Assembly (NCBI RefSeq): GCF_036245645.1
Contig: NZ_BTPE01000015.1
Span: 33,645 to 97,644 of the forward strand
Direction: 5' to 3'
DNA: 64,000 nt
From: Algoriphagus taiwanensis
GTDB lineage: Bacteria; Bacteroidota; Bacteroidia; Cytophagales; Cyclobacteriaceae
Under the pieces are notes generated by a model that made no database searches, was not told where the DNA came from, and saw only the letters and a list, made by a program, of their open reading frames with translations. This document shows positions 51,411-60,549 of the stretch, piece after piece. The position numbers and the translations under genes were made by a program. The first letter of the stretch is position 1. Every line of letters begins with the position of its first letter.

Positions 51411-52574
51411 ATGAAGCTGATCGAAGTCACCACTCCTGCCCATCAAAAAGAGTTTATCGAGATGGCGGTGAGGCTTTACCAAAATGAAAAAAACTGGATC
51501 CGACCGCTCGATAAAGACATCGAGGGGCTTTTTCACCCCGAGACCAATAAGCTCTTCCGAAACGGAGCCAAAGCCAAAAGATGGCTTCTGCAAGATGAAA
51601 AAGGCCTAACCATCGGCAGAATCGCAGCATTTATCAATCCCAAGATGAAGGAAAAGCAACCCACAGGAGGTGTAGGCTTCTTCGAATGCATCGACAATCA
51701 GGAAGCGGCTTTTTTGCTTTTCGATACCGCAAAAGCCTGGCTCCAAAGCGAAGGCATGGAAGCCATGGACGGTCCGATTAATTTTGGCGAGCGGGACAAG
51801 TGGTGGGGTTTGCTCGTGGATGGGTTTTCCGAGCCCAATTACAACATGCCTTGGAATTTTGGTTATTACCAGAAATTCTTCGAAAACTACGGATTCAAAC
51901 TTTACTTCAAGCAATTCACCTACATGCGTCCGGTTCAGGATTTGGGCTTTGATGAAAAAATGATCCAGCGTGCCAATACCATTATGGCTAACCCGGACTA
52001 TTCCTTTCGATACATCAAAGGCAAGGAGCTCCAGGAAAAAGCACCGGAGTACTTTATGACCGTGTACAACAAAGCCTGGGCTCGCCACATGGGCAAGTCC
52101 ATGGCCTTGAAAGAAGCCCAGCTGATGTTTGGCAAAATGAAGCCGATCATCGATCCACGTTTGATTTACTTTGCCTTTCACAAAGGTGACCCAGTTGGTT
52201 TTTTCATCCAAATCCCTGAAATCAACCAGATATTCAAGCATGTGAATGGGAAAATGGACCTGATAGGAAAGTTGAAGTTTCTTTGGTACAAAACCTTTTC
52301 TCCGCCTAATAAAATGCTCGGCTTGGTGTTTGGCGTAATACCTGAGCATCAGGGCAAGGGTGTGGAAAGCGCCATGATCATCAGCTATGACCAAATGAGC
52401 GGAAAGTCTTCTTTTCCCTATAAAACTATCGAGATGAACTGGATCGGGGACTTCAATCCCAAAATGATGCGGGTGTGCGAACAGCTGTTGGCGACAATTT
52501 ACAAGACTCACCATACCTATCGCTATCTGTTTGATCGGGAAAAACCGTTCGAGAGACATCCTATTTTCGATTGA
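51411..52574 (+). CDS. acyltransferase-fold protein, GNAT-like
   Basis: This 387-residue cytoplasmic protein has a C-terminal acyl-CoA N-acyltransferase-like region (about 280-380), with KMLGLVFGVIPEHQGKGVESAMI as motif A (QGKG) and TIEMNWIGDFNPKMMRVCEQL after it. The N-terminal half includes GPINFGERDKWWGLLVDGFSEPNYNMPWN, a strongly conserved-looking stretch typical of an uncharacterised Bacteroidota family. It may be a two-GNAT-domain enzyme. The substrate is unknown. It is a single gene following the REP array; the start lies just after CGACTAAAATCCTCCGA. Confidence 0.7.
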   Translation: MKLIEVTTPAHQKEFIEMAVRLYQNEKNWIRPLDKDIEGLFHPETNKLFRNGAKAKRWLLQDEKGLTIGRIAAFINPKMKEKQPTGGVGFFECIDNQEAAFLLFDTAKAWLQSEGMEAMDGPINFGERDKWWGLLVDGFSEPNYNMPWNFGYYQKFFENYGFKLYFKQFTYMRPVQDLGFDEKMIQRANTIMANPDYSFRYIKGKELQEKAPEYFMTVYNKAWARHMGKSMALKEAQLMFGKMKPIIDPRLIYFAFHKGDPVGFFIQIPEINQIFKHVNGKMDLIGKLKFLWYKTFSPPNKMLGLVFGVIPEHQGKGVESAMIISYDQMSGKSSFPYKTIEMNWIGDFNPKMMRVCEQLLATIYKTHHTYRYLFDREKPFERHPIFD

Positions 52575-52728
52575 CGATTTATGAATGACGATTTACGACG
52601 CAAATTCGAACTCCAAACCTGATTCTCCCTAATTGAGTTTATCTAGGATCAATGTCGAATTTCGAATGGTGAAGTAACAGATTGATCTCAGTCCAATTTT
52701 CCAATATTTCAATTTTACAATCCTAAAC

Positions 52729-53724
52729 ATGAAAAAATACGACGTAACCGGCATAGGAAATGCCTTAGTTGATATCGAGTTCAAAGTAACTGATCAGTTT
52801 TTCCTCGAAAACGGGGTAGAAAAAGGCTTGATGACCCTAGTCGACGAAGAGCGCCAAAACTCCCTGATGGGAGTGATCAATACCGCAGAAGCCAAAAAAC
52901 AAGCCGGAGGTTCCGCTGCAAATACCATCGTGGCGGTGAGTCAGTTTGGTGGAAAATCATTCTATTGCTTTCGAGTTGCTGATGATGAATTGGGCCATTT
53001 TTATCTGAAGGACTTGAATGATTCGGGAGTAGATATTGCCTTGGTTCCTGAGCGTTTGGAAAATGGGGTGACTGGCAAATGTCTAGTAATGGTGACGGAG
53101 GATTCTGAGCGCACCATGAATACCTTTTTAGGGATTACCCAAAATTTTTCCGTGAAGGATATCCATGAATCAGCAATCAAAGATTCCAAGTACCTCTTTA
53201 TCGAAGGCTATCTCGTGACCTCACCGAATGGCAAAGAAGCCATGCTTCATGCGAAAAAGGCGGCTGAAGAAGCAGGGACGAAAGTTGCTTTGACTTTTTC
53301 CGACCCGGCCATGGTGAAGTATTTTAAGTCCAATTTTGATGATGTGATCGGTCCTAGCGTGGACTTGCTTTTTGCCAATGAGGAAGAAGCCATGTTATAC
53401 ACTGGCAAGGACAACTTGCTCGAGGCTCGCGAGGAAATGAAAAAGGCTGCTAAGCACTTTGTCATCACGCAAGGGAAAAACGGGGCGATGATTTTTGACG
53501 GAGATACCTTCATCGATATCGAACCCTACAAAACTACGGCCATCGATAGCAATGGAGCAGGCGATATGTTTGCTGGTGCATTTCTCTATGGCATTACCAA
53601 TGGACATAGCTATGCTTCCAGTGGCAAATTGGCTTCCATGGCAAGTTCGCAGATTGTAAGCCAGTTTGGGCCTAGGCTGCAATGGCATCAGGCAAAAGAT
53701 ATCTTGGCAAGATTGAATCCATGA
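52729..53724 (+). CDS. PfkB family kinase, adenosine-kinase-like
   Basis: This 331-residue ribokinase-fold enzyme begins KKYDVTGIGNALVDIEFKV. It has the substrate-side GGSAANTIVAVSQFGG and the C-terminal PfkB signature AIDSNGAGDMFAGAFLYGI (anion hole and catalytic Asp in NGAGD). The order and spacing are those of the adenosine kinase-like branch that is common in Bacteroidota, but sugar kinases are close relatives, so the substrate is not certain. It is monocistronic. The upstream gap holds a TTTTCCAATATTTCAATTTTACAATC tract. Confidence 0.88.
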   Translation: MKKYDVTGIGNALVDIEFKVTDQFFLENGVEKGLMTLVDEERQNSLMGVINTAEAKKQAGGSAANTIVAVSQFGGKSFYCFRVADDELGHFYLKDLNDSGVDIALVPERLENGVTGKCLVMVTEDSERTMNTFLGITQNFSVKDIHESAIKDSKYLFIEGYLVTSPNGKEAMLHAKKAAEEAGTKVALTFSDPAMVKYFKSNFDDVIGPSVDLLFANEEEAMLYTGKDNLLEAREEMKKAAKHFVITQGKNGAMIFDGDTFIDIEPYKTTAIDSNGAGDMFAGAFLYGITNGHSYASSGKLASMASSQIVSQFGPRLQWHQAKDILARLNP

Positions 53725-53919
53725 TTTATGCAGAGGTTGTCCCCAAAAGGCAACCTCTTCGTTTGTCCGTTTTTTTCTTCATCGATGGATTTATCGCACT
53801 ATTTTCCCAAAAAGAAGTGAAAATTGTCCACTCATCACATTAAAGTCATCTGGCTTTTCAAACAAAAACCAATTAATTCAGTAATATTCCAACTAGAAAC
53901 CCTATTCATTCTTTTTATC

Positions 53920-55251
53920 ATGAAGAAAACTACCCTACTCGGGCTATTCATGGGGGTGATTTCACTCTCCTCTTTTGCCCAAAACAAAATTGAGTTCAAG
54001 GAATTCACCTTGGACAACGGCTTGCATGTAATCATGCATCAGGATAATACTACACCTATCGTAGTCACCTCTGTTTTATACCATGTGGGATCAAAAAACG
54101 AGAATCCCGAGAGAACAGGCTTTGCCCACTTCTTTGAGCACTTGATGTTTGAAGGTTCAGAAAACATTGACCGCGGTCAATACATGAACATCATCCAAAG
54201 CAGAGGAGGAACGCTCAACGCCTACACCTCCAATGACATCACCTATTATTATGAGCTACTTCCCTCTAATGAGTTGGAACTTGCCCTATACATGGAAAGC
54301 GAGCGTATGCTCCACTCCAAGGTGGACATCACCGGAGTAGAGACGCAGCGGGAAGTGGTGAAGGAGGAAAGAAGACAGCGGTATGAAAACCAGCCTTACG
54401 GGACCATTCTTCCTGAGACTTTGGTTCGCGCCTATTCCGTTCATCCCTATCAGTGGGCTCCAATCGGCTCTATGGATCACCTCAATGCGGCTACGATCGA
54501 GGAATTCCAGCAGTTTTACAAGGACTTCTATGTGCCAAACAATGCCACATTGACCATTGCAGGAGACATCGATTATAAGACTACTGAAGATTTGGTAAGA
54601 AAGTACTTCTCTGAGATTCCCAAAGGAACGAAGGAGATTTATCGTCCTAATGTAACCGAGCCAAAGAAAACTGCCGAAATCCGGGATGTCATCTACGATA
54701 ATATTCAAATCCCTGCGGTGATTCAGGCTTACAACTTGCCTCCAAGAAATCACCCAGATAGCTATGCACTTTCTATGCTTTCTACCTACCTGACAGGAGG
54801 CAATTCCTCTTTGATGACCAAGGAATTGGTAGATAAGCAGCAGAAGGCACTGGCACTCGCTGCCATCCCATTGGAATTGGAAGACGGAGGGATCTTCATT
54901 ATGTATGGTATTACCAATATGGGTGTGGAACCACAAGCCTTGGAAGCGGAAGTGGATAAGCTGATTCAGCAAGTACAGGAACAAGGTATTTCAGATCAGG
55001 AATTTGAAAAGCTGAAAAACCAAATGGAGAATGCCATTGTAAGTGGCAACTCAACAGTAGCCGGTGTTGCGGAAAATCTGGCTGAAGCAAAAGTAATCTA
55101 TGGGGACACTAATTATATCAATCAGGTGATGGACAAGTACTCCCAAGTAACCAAAGCCGATATCCAGCGGGTAGCAAAGGAATACTTGGATCTAAATGGA
55201 AGAGTAGTGCTTTATTACCTTCCTAAATCTGCCCAGCCTGCTACTGAATAA
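53920..55251 (+). CDS. M16 family zinc metallopeptidase, catalytic
   Basis: From MKKTTLLGLFMGVISLSSFAQ (a signal peptide) this is a 443-residue secreted M16 protease. The frame opens 32 codons earlier without a signal. It has the inverted zinc site HXXEH in GFAHFFEHLMFEGSEN and the downstream glutamate region LALYMESERMLHS followed by VVKEERRQRYENQP. This is the active member of a pair; the next gene encodes an M16 relative that has lost the zinc motif. Such partners usually form one heterodimeric periplasmic peptidase that degrades short peptides. It lies 29 bases before its partner. Confidence 0.92.
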   Translation: MKKTTLLGLFMGVISLSSFAQNKIEFKEFTLDNGLHVIMHQDNTTPIVVTSVLYHVGSKNENPERTGFAHFFEHLMFEGSENIDRGQYMNIIQSRGGTLNAYTSNDITYYYELLPSNELELALYMESERMLHSKVDITGVETQREVVKEERRQRYENQPYGTILPETLVRAYSVHPYQWAPIGSMDHLNAATIEEFQQFYKDFYVPNNATLTIAGDIDYKTTEDLVRKYFSEIPKGTKEIYRPNVTEPKKTAEIRDVIYDNIQIPAVIQAYNLPPRNHPDSYALSMLSTYLTGGNSSLMTKELVDKQQKALALAAIPLELEDGGIFIMYGITNMGVEPQALEAEVDKLIQQVQEQGISDQEFEKLKNQMENAIVSGNSTVAGVAENLAEAKVIYGDTNYINQVMDKYSQVTKADIQRVAKEYLDLNGRVVLYYLPKSAQPATE

Positions 55252-55280
55252 TTGTTTGACCTTATCAATCATCTGAAGAA

Positions 55281-57326
55281 ATGAAAAAATTAGCAATAGT
55301 ATTTGTATTGAGTTTGATCTCTGCTGTCGCGGCTTTTGCCCAGGTAGACAGAAGTCAATTGCCTGCATCCGGTCCTGCACCAGAAATCCAAATCAAGGAT
55401 GCAGAGACCTTTTCCCTGCCAAATGGGCTTAAGGTATTTGTGGTAAACAACAATAAGCTCCCTCGGGTGTCCTTCACTTTGGTATTGGAAAGAGATCCTA
55501 TTTTGGAAGGAGATAAGGCTGGACTGACCGGATTTGTTGGGGATATGATGATGGGAGGCACTACCAATAGAACCAAGGATCAGCTGGATGAAGAAATTGA
55601 TTTTATCGGGGCAAGCATCGGGGCTTCCTCTACTTCTATGTTTGCTTCTTCTTTGAAAAAGCATCAGGACAAGACCTTGGAACTGATGGCTGATATTCTA
55701 TATAACCCTGTTTTCCCTCAGGAGGAATTGGATAAGTTGAAGAAGCAGACTCTGACTGGTTTGGCTCAAAGCAAAGACAATCCGAATGCGATTTCAGGTA
55801 GACTTTCAAGAGCAGTTTTGTACGGACCAAATCATCCTTACGGGGAGACTGAGTCCGAGGCAACGATCAATAATATTGAGGTAGCAGATGTCAAAGCCTA
55901 CTACCAGACCTACTTCAAGCCGAATATTGCCTATTTGGCGATCGTGGGAGACATGACCAAGGCAGAGGCGGAAAAAGTGGTCAATCAGTACTTTGGAAAG
56001 TGGCAAAAAGGAGAGGTTCCTACTTTCACTTATCCTATGCCTGAGCGTGCTGCTAAGCAAGCCGTAGCCTTGGTGGACAGAAGTTCATCTGTACAGTCTG
56101 TAATCAATGTGACCCAACCAGTAGAAATGAAAGTGGGTGACGAAGACTACATCACCAGCCGATTGTTAAATCAGATTTTGGGTGGAGGTTCTGCTTCCAG
56201 ATTGTTTATGAATTTGCGTGAAGATAAAGGCTACACCTATGGAGCTTACTCTTCCATCGGTGCTGATAAGTTGGTAGCTACTATCTCTGCGAGTGCTTCT
56301 GTCCGTACAGAAGTGACCGATTCCGCTGTTTACGAGTTTATCTACGAAATCAGGAATTTGGTTGAAAACGGGGTAACTCAGGAGGAATTGGATAAGGCAA
56401 AAGCAGAATTGTCCGGAAGTTTTGGCCGATCTCTGGAGCAGCCAAGCACCGTAGCCAATTTTGCCTTGAATATTGAGCGATTCAATTTGCCAAAAGATTA
56501 TTATGCCACTTATCTCCAAAAACTAAACTCCTACACAGTAGAGGACATCAACGCGACAGCCAAGCGCTTGATCGAGCCGGATAAGTTCATCATCACTACG
56601 GTAGGAAATGGGTCTGAAATCAAAGAAAAACTAGCCCAGTTTGGAGAAGTCATCGAATATGACAACATGGGTCAGCCTGCCAAAAAACTGGAGGCAGATG
56701 CTTCTATGACCGCAGAGCAGGTGATCGATAACTACCTCAATGCCATTGGAGGTAAGGAAAAAGTACTTGCAATCCAGACCGCTAAAATCTCCATGGATGC
56801 GAATGTCATGGGGACTGCTTTGTCCATTGCCTTTGTTTATGATTCTCAAGGAGGCAGATACGGGCAAAAGACTTCCGTGGCTGGTAATGTGATGCAGAAA
56901 ACTGCGCTTTCAGACGGTAGTGGTTCGATGGAGGTACAAGGTCAGGTTATCCCAATGAATGAAGCTCAGTTGGCAGAGGCGAAATTGAATTCCTATCTGT
57001 TCCCTGAAGCGGTATATGAGAAAAATGGATATACGCTTACATTGGATGGATTGAAAGACGTGGATGGAACTCCAGCCTACAAGGTGATCATTGCAGCACC
57101 AAGCGGGGCCAAGTTGACGAATTACTATGCCCAGGACTCAGGCTTGAAAATCAAGTATGAAAATCCTGCATCAGGAGACACTTTCTATTCAGATTATCAG
57201 GAAAAAGAAGGAGTCTTGCTTCCAATGACTTGGACCATCAAATCGCCAATGATACCTGTTCCTCTTGAGGCAAAAGTTACGAGCATGGAGCTCAATGTAC
57301 CGGTGTCTGACGAGGATATTAAATAA
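55281..57326 (+). CDS. M16-like non-catalytic partner with extra C-terminal domain
   Basis: This 681-residue secreted protein (signal MKKLAIVFVLSLISAVAAFAQ) has the M16 fold, but the zinc motif is lost: where the partner has HFFEH, this has GFVGD (about 84-88). Substrate-site R/Y features are kept (RLFMNLREDKGYTYGAYSS). From about 475 a separate domain of roughly 205 residues follows (VIDNYLNAIGGKEKV ... SPMIPVPLEAKVTSMELN), which is also encoded alone by the next gene. The protein should pair with the upstream active protease. A terminator follows directly. Confidence 0.9.
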   Translation: MKKLAIVFVLSLISAVAAFAQVDRSQLPASGPAPEIQIKDAETFSLPNGLKVFVVNNNKLPRVSFTLVLERDPILEGDKAGLTGFVGDMMMGGTTNRTKDQLDEEIDFIGASIGASSTSMFASSLKKHQDKTLELMADILYNPVFPQEELDKLKKQTLTGLAQSKDNPNAISGRLSRAVLYGPNHPYGETESEATINNIEVADVKAYYQTYFKPNIAYLAIVGDMTKAEAEKVVNQYFGKWQKGEVPTFTYPMPERAAKQAVALVDRSSSVQSVINVTQPVEMKVGDEDYITSRLLNQILGGGSASRLFMNLREDKGYTYGAYSSIGADKLVATISASASVRTEVTDSAVYEFIYEIRNLVENGVTQEELDKAKAELSGSFGRSLEQPSTVANFALNIERFNLPKDYYATYLQKLNSYTVEDINATAKRLIEPDKFIITTVGNGSEIKEKLAQFGEVIEYDNMGQPAKKLEADASMTAEQVIDNYLNAIGGKEKVLAIQTAKISMDANVMGTALSIAFVYDSQGGRYGQKTSVAGNVMQKTALSDGSGSMEVQGQVIPMNEAQLAEAKLNSYLFPEAVYEKNGYTLTLDGLKDVDGTPAYKVIIAAPSGAKLTNYYAQDSGLKIKYENPASGDTFYSDYQEKEGVLLPMTWTIKSPMIPVPLEAKVTSMELNVPVSDEDIK

Positions 57327-57332
57327 TCTACG

Positions 57333-57360
57333 GGAATGGCGGTTTTCGCCATTCCTTTTT
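57333..57360 (+). terminator. terminator after the M16 pair
   Basis: GGAATGGCG (57333-57341) and CGCCATTCC (57347-57355) are perfect 9-base arms with a five-base loop, followed by a T run. It separates the pair from the stand-alone domain gene. Confidence 0.85.
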
Positions 57361-57386
57361 CTATTTTTCAAAAAAATTAAACCTTT

Positions 57387-58115
57387 ATGAAATTTAAATA
57401 TTTAATCCTCTCGGCAGCTTTAGGCTTAGCCTCTTTTTCAGGCGCCCTTGCATTGGAAACCCCCAAGAATTCTACCGAGTTTTCAGTGGTAGAAAACGAC
57501 CCGGCTACTGTAATTGCAAATTACATCAAAGCTGTAGGGGGGAAAGACAAGGTAAATGCAATTAAGAATGCAAAAATGGTCATGGAGGCCAGTATTCAGG
57601 GACAGGTTTTGGAACTCAGCTCTATCGCAGATGCAGAAAACAGCAGAATGATCCAGACGACCTCCATGGGTGGAAATGTGCTTCAAAAGACCATGTTTGT
57701 CAATGGCAAAGCTCAGGTTATGGCTGGCGGACAGGTTCAGGAATTGCCTGATGAAACAGCCGCAATGCTGAAGCCTCAGACTTTTGTCTTTCCTGAGGAG
57801 CGATACGAAGAGATGGGATTTACTTTGGCCTATGCAGGCGTGGAGCAAATTGACGGGGAGGATGTTCACGTATTGGATATCACCGCGCCGGTAGGAATTC
57901 TTACCAAAGAGTACTATTCCGTAGCTACAGGACTGAAGGTGAGAACCAGCAGTGATGCTACAGGGGAAATTAACTATTCCGATTACCAAGAAGTTGATGG
58001 AATCCTTTTCCCAATGACTCTGAGTATCAAGAATCCCATGCTACCAGTCCCCATGGAGGCAAAAATCAAATCCATTGAGTTCAATACTGCTTTGACAGAT
58101 TCGGATTTTCAATAA
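57387..58115 (+). CDS. secreted stand-alone copy of the C-terminal domain of the M16-like protein
   Basis: This 242-residue secreted protein (signal ending FSGALALE) aligns with residues about 475-681 of the preceding M16-like protein: VIANYIKAVGGKDKVNAIKN against VIDNYLNAIGGKEKVLAIQT, and NPMLPVPMEAKIKSIEFN against SPMIPVPLEAKVTSMELN. The two copies have clearly diverged. The fold looks like the beta-rich lipid or lipoprotein-carrier type domains of outer-membrane proteins, but I assign no function. It has its own terminator on each side. Confidence 0.82.
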   Translation: MKFKYLILSAALGLASFSGALALETPKNSTEFSVVENDPATVIANYIKAVGGKDKVNAIKNAKMVMEASIQGQVLELSSIADAENSRMIQTTSMGGNVLQKTMFVNGKAQVMAGGQVQELPDETAAMLKPQTFVFPEERYEEMGFTLAYAGVEQIDGEDVHVLDITAPVGILTKEYYSVATGLKVRTSSDATGEINYSDYQEVDGILFPMTLSIKNPMLPVPMEAKIKSIEFNTALTDSDFQ

Positions 58116-58132
58116 TCTGATTTTATAGAAAT

Positions 58133-58170
58133 AAGCCTCCTTCGAAATTGGGTTTGAAGGAGGCTTTTTT
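58133..58170. terminator. terminator between convergent genes
   Basis: AAGCCTCCTTC (58133-58143) and GAAGGAGGCTT (58156-58166) are perfect 11-base arms with a 12-base loop, followed by TTTTTT on the plus strand. It ends at the stop of the convergent M61 gene. Confidence 0.88.
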
Positions 58171-59818
58171 ATTTACTCCATCGCTGATAAAGTTCAGTTT
58201 CCCTGGATAGCACAAGCGTATTAATCGGAAAATACCGGTTGCTCATCATGTTCAGTTCCACCTCCAGAATTCTGTTGTTACGGTTGATTTTTAGCTTTAT
58301 AATTTCTGGAGAAATCAGGTGGTCTTCTACGATCTGATCATTGATCATCACTTTTTCATAAGCTTGGGATTCGAGATGAATTTGTTGCACTTTTCCTGTG
58401 GAGGTGCTGCGAATCCCGACTTGATGAAGCAGCATATCATCTGTAAAAGAAGGACGAAGACCAATGCCTAATTGGCTTAGCTTTTTCTCTAAAACCGGGA
58501 AGAGGTCTTCATAGCCTTCGACAAAATCAGAAAAAAAGCTTTCGATAACCTTTTCTGAATTCATTGCTTGAGTAATCCTGGTTTTGAAATCTTTCAATTG
58601 ATACCCTTGATTGGGTTTACCAAAAGCTTCCCACATGGATTTCATGACTTCAGCTAAAGAACTTCCACTTTCGAGAAGCATTACATCCAAGCAAAAAGCA
58701 AGGATTGCTCCACGGGTATAGATGTTCACTTTTCTATTGGGAATCCCGGGCTGATATCCGTCGAGCCATAGGTCGAAGGAAGACTCAAGAATGCTGTAAT
58801 TCTGCCATCCAAAGGAATCAGCTTCTCTTTGAATGACTTTTCCAAAATGTCTCAAATAGGTTTCTGGGGAATAAACACCTGATTTTAGCAGGTAAAGATC
58901 CCCCATATAAGTAGTGACTCCCTCCAATACCAAACCAACTTGGGTGTAGGTCTCTTTTGAAAAATCATAAGGCAGAAGTTCCTCGGGTCGGATTCTGCAT
59001 ACATTCCAGGCATGGTAGAGTTCATGACAACTCACCCCAAGCAATTCCTCCATTTGTTCGGGTTCCTTAAGACTTTCCGCAGGTCCAAAGGTGATTACTG
59101 TGCCCCTTCTGTGTTCTACTCCATGATAATGGGGATAGCGCAGCAATTGGAAAATAAAGTGGTATTCTTTTTCGGGAAACTCCCCAAAATCCTCGATGAG
59201 TTTTTGAGAAAAGGCCTGAAAGGACTTCATGAAACTCGGCTGATCGAAGAAAACTTCACCTTTGATCCAAATATTGAATTGCGTATTTCCTGAAAAATAT
59301 GTCCAATGAGTCAGGGTTTTTGCCGCCAGCAAGGTCGAGTCAGCGAGCATTTGAAAGTTCAGAGCCTTTGCTTTGGGTCCATTTACCTCCAGAAGTGTAC
59401 TGACTTGATCGGGTAAGCTGGGAAAATCCCAAGAAACTTGGATTTCTTGATCGCTTTGTCCCAAAACCTCAAAGCAGCAGTTGACGAAGTTTATATAGAC
59501 TTGTTCATCATCCGCCCATGAATTTCCGGCGTCCATTTTTCCTGCCCAATAACAATAGGAAACGGAGATCGGGCCGTCTGAGACAGGATCAATTTCCCAG
59601 ACGTTTTTATTAAATTTTTTAAATGCAAGGGGCTTTCCATCCTGATTCCATACTTTAAAGCCCCGGATATTTTGTGCGTAATCTGCGATCTGATATCTTC
59701 CGGCACGCCATGCAGGTAGCTGTAATGTTGTTTTTTGACCTGGCATTGGGCTAATGCTCATCGTGATTTCTACAAACTGGCTAGCAGGATTAGGGCAGGA
59801 AAAGTGAAATTGGATCAT
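58169..59818 (-). CDS. M61 family metallopeptidase (glycyl aminopeptidase type)
   Basis: This cytoplasmic-looking peptidase (no signal peptide) has the gluzincin motif HEXXH in VSCHELYHAWNVCRIRPEEL and further acidic ligand residues in EGVTTYMGDLYLLKSG. From the ATG at 59818 it is 549 residues beginning MIQFHFSCPNPASQFVEI. The frame opens at 59839, but that start lies at the -7 element for the gene, so it would not be in the transcript. The PDZ domain of many M61 enzymes is reduced to a short C-terminal segment here. The natural substrate is unknown. Confidence 0.9.
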   Translation of the reverse strand: MIQFHFSCPNPASQFVEITMSISPMPGQKTTLQLPAWRAGRYQIADYAQNIRGFKVWNQDGKPLAFKKFNKNVWEIDPVSDGPISVSYCYWAGKMDAGNSWADDEQVYINFVNCCFEVLGQSDQEIQVSWDFPSLPDQVSTLLEVNGPKAKALNFQMLADSTLLAAKTLTHWTYFSGNTQFNIWIKGEVFFDQPSFMKSFQAFSQKLIEDFGEFPEKEYHFIFQLLRYPHYHGVEHRRGTVITFGPAESLKEPEQMEELLGVSCHELYHAWNVCRIRPEELLPYDFSKETYTQVGLVLEGVTTYMGDLYLLKSGVYSPETYLRHFGKVIQREADSFGWQNYSILESSFDLWLDGYQPGIPNRKVNIYTRGAILAFCLDVMLLESGSSLAEVMKSMWEAFGKPNQGYQLKDFKTRITQAMNSEKVIESFFSDFVEGYEDLFPVLEKKLSQLGIGLRPSFTDDMLLHQVGIRSTSTGKVQQIHLESQAYEKVMINDQIVEDHLISPEIIKLKINRNNRILEVELNMMSNRYFPINTLVLSRETELYQRWSK

Positions 59819-59841
59819 GAGTTTGTCATTGATATTCAAAA

Positions 59842-59870
59842 CAAATGTAGAGGGCTAGTTTGCATTTCAA
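59842..59870 (-). promoter_or_regulatory. promoter of the M61 peptidase gene
   Basis: On the minus strand TTG (59868-59870) is followed after 18 bases by TACATTTG (59842-59849), matching the Bacteroidota consensus fully. Transcription would begin near 59835, which rules out the ATG at 59839. The element overlaps the divergent rpmH promoter. Confidence 0.6.
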
Positions 59871-59889
59871 AAAATGGTACATATCTTTG
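59860..59889 (+). promoter_or_regulatory. promoter of rpmH
   Basis: TTG (59860-59862), 19 bases, TATCTTTG (59882-59889): a full match to the Bacteroidota consensus with ideal spacing. It would start the rpmH-rnpA transcript near 59896. It interleaves with the M61 promoter on the other strand. Confidence 0.7.
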
Positions 59890-59955
59890 CAGTCCTTTTT
59901 GGAGGAAATACTGAAAAGGAAGTCCTGAGAGCAACAGACATAAAGATATTCGATC

Positions 59956-60114
59956 ATGAAAAGAACATTCCAGCCTTCTCGCAGAAAAAGAAAAAACAAG
60001 CATGGCTTCAGAGAAAGAATGGCTACTGCAAATGGTAGAAGAGTATTGAGAGCCAGAAGAGCAAAAGGCAGACATAAATTGACCGTGTCTGACGAAAAGA
60101 CGCTGAAGAAATAA
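59956..60114 (+). CDS. rpmH: ribosomal protein L34
   Basis: This 52-residue basic protein reads MKRTFQPSRRKRKNKHGF at the N-terminus and continues RMATANGRRVLRARRAKGRH, the classic L34 signature. L34 is part of the large ribosomal subunit. It is followed after 48 bases by rnpA, the usual rpmH-rnpA pair. In many bacteria this pair lies near the replication origin next to dnaA; neither dnaA nor other origin genes are visible here. Confidence 0.97.
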   Translation: MKRTFQPSRRKRKNKHGFRERMATANGRRVLRARRAKGRHKLTVSDEKTLKK

Positions 60115-60162
60115 TTCTCTGCATTGATTTTCGTATGTTCACATGCGATTCAAGTCCTTGCG

Positions 60163-60549
60163 ATGAATTTTAGACTTCCCAAAAGCGAACGGCTGAATGC
60201 CGACAAACTAATCAAGGAACTTTTTAACGAAGGTTCCTCTTTTTTTTTGTACCCCTTCAAAGTTGTTTTCCTTGCCAAAGAGAAAAGGGAAGGAGAGGTG
60301 AATCAAATTCTTATCTCAGTCTCGAAGAAGAAGCTTAAAAAGGCCGTCGATAGAAATCGGGTAAAAAGAAAAATCAGGGAGGCCTATCGGTTAAATAAGC
60401 ATAAATTATCCCCTGAAGGGATAGTGCTCGGCTTTATATTTGTTGGCAATCCTGAGATGAACTACTCTGAATTTGAAGCCAAAATGATTGCCTCTTTGGA
60501 AAAGTTGCAAAAGGAAAAATCCCCTAAATCCAATGCTGATGAACACTAA
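60163..60549 (+). CDS. rnpA: ribonuclease P protein component
   Basis: This 128-residue basic protein helps the RNase P RNA cut the 5' leader from precursor tRNAs. It begins MNFRLPKSERLNADKLIKELF and has the signature SVSKKKLKKAVDRNRVKRKIREAYRLN, the RNR helix of RnpA. The frame opens 13 codons earlier, but this Met is the conserved start. Its end overlaps the start of the S41 peptidase gene by 11 bases. Confidence 0.95.
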   Translation: MNFRLPKSERLNADKLIKELFNEGSSFFLYPFKVVFLAKEKREGEVNQILISVSKKKLKKAVDRNRVKRKIREAYRLNKHKLSPEGIVLGFIFVGNPEMNYSEFEAKMIASLEKLQKEKSPKSNADEH

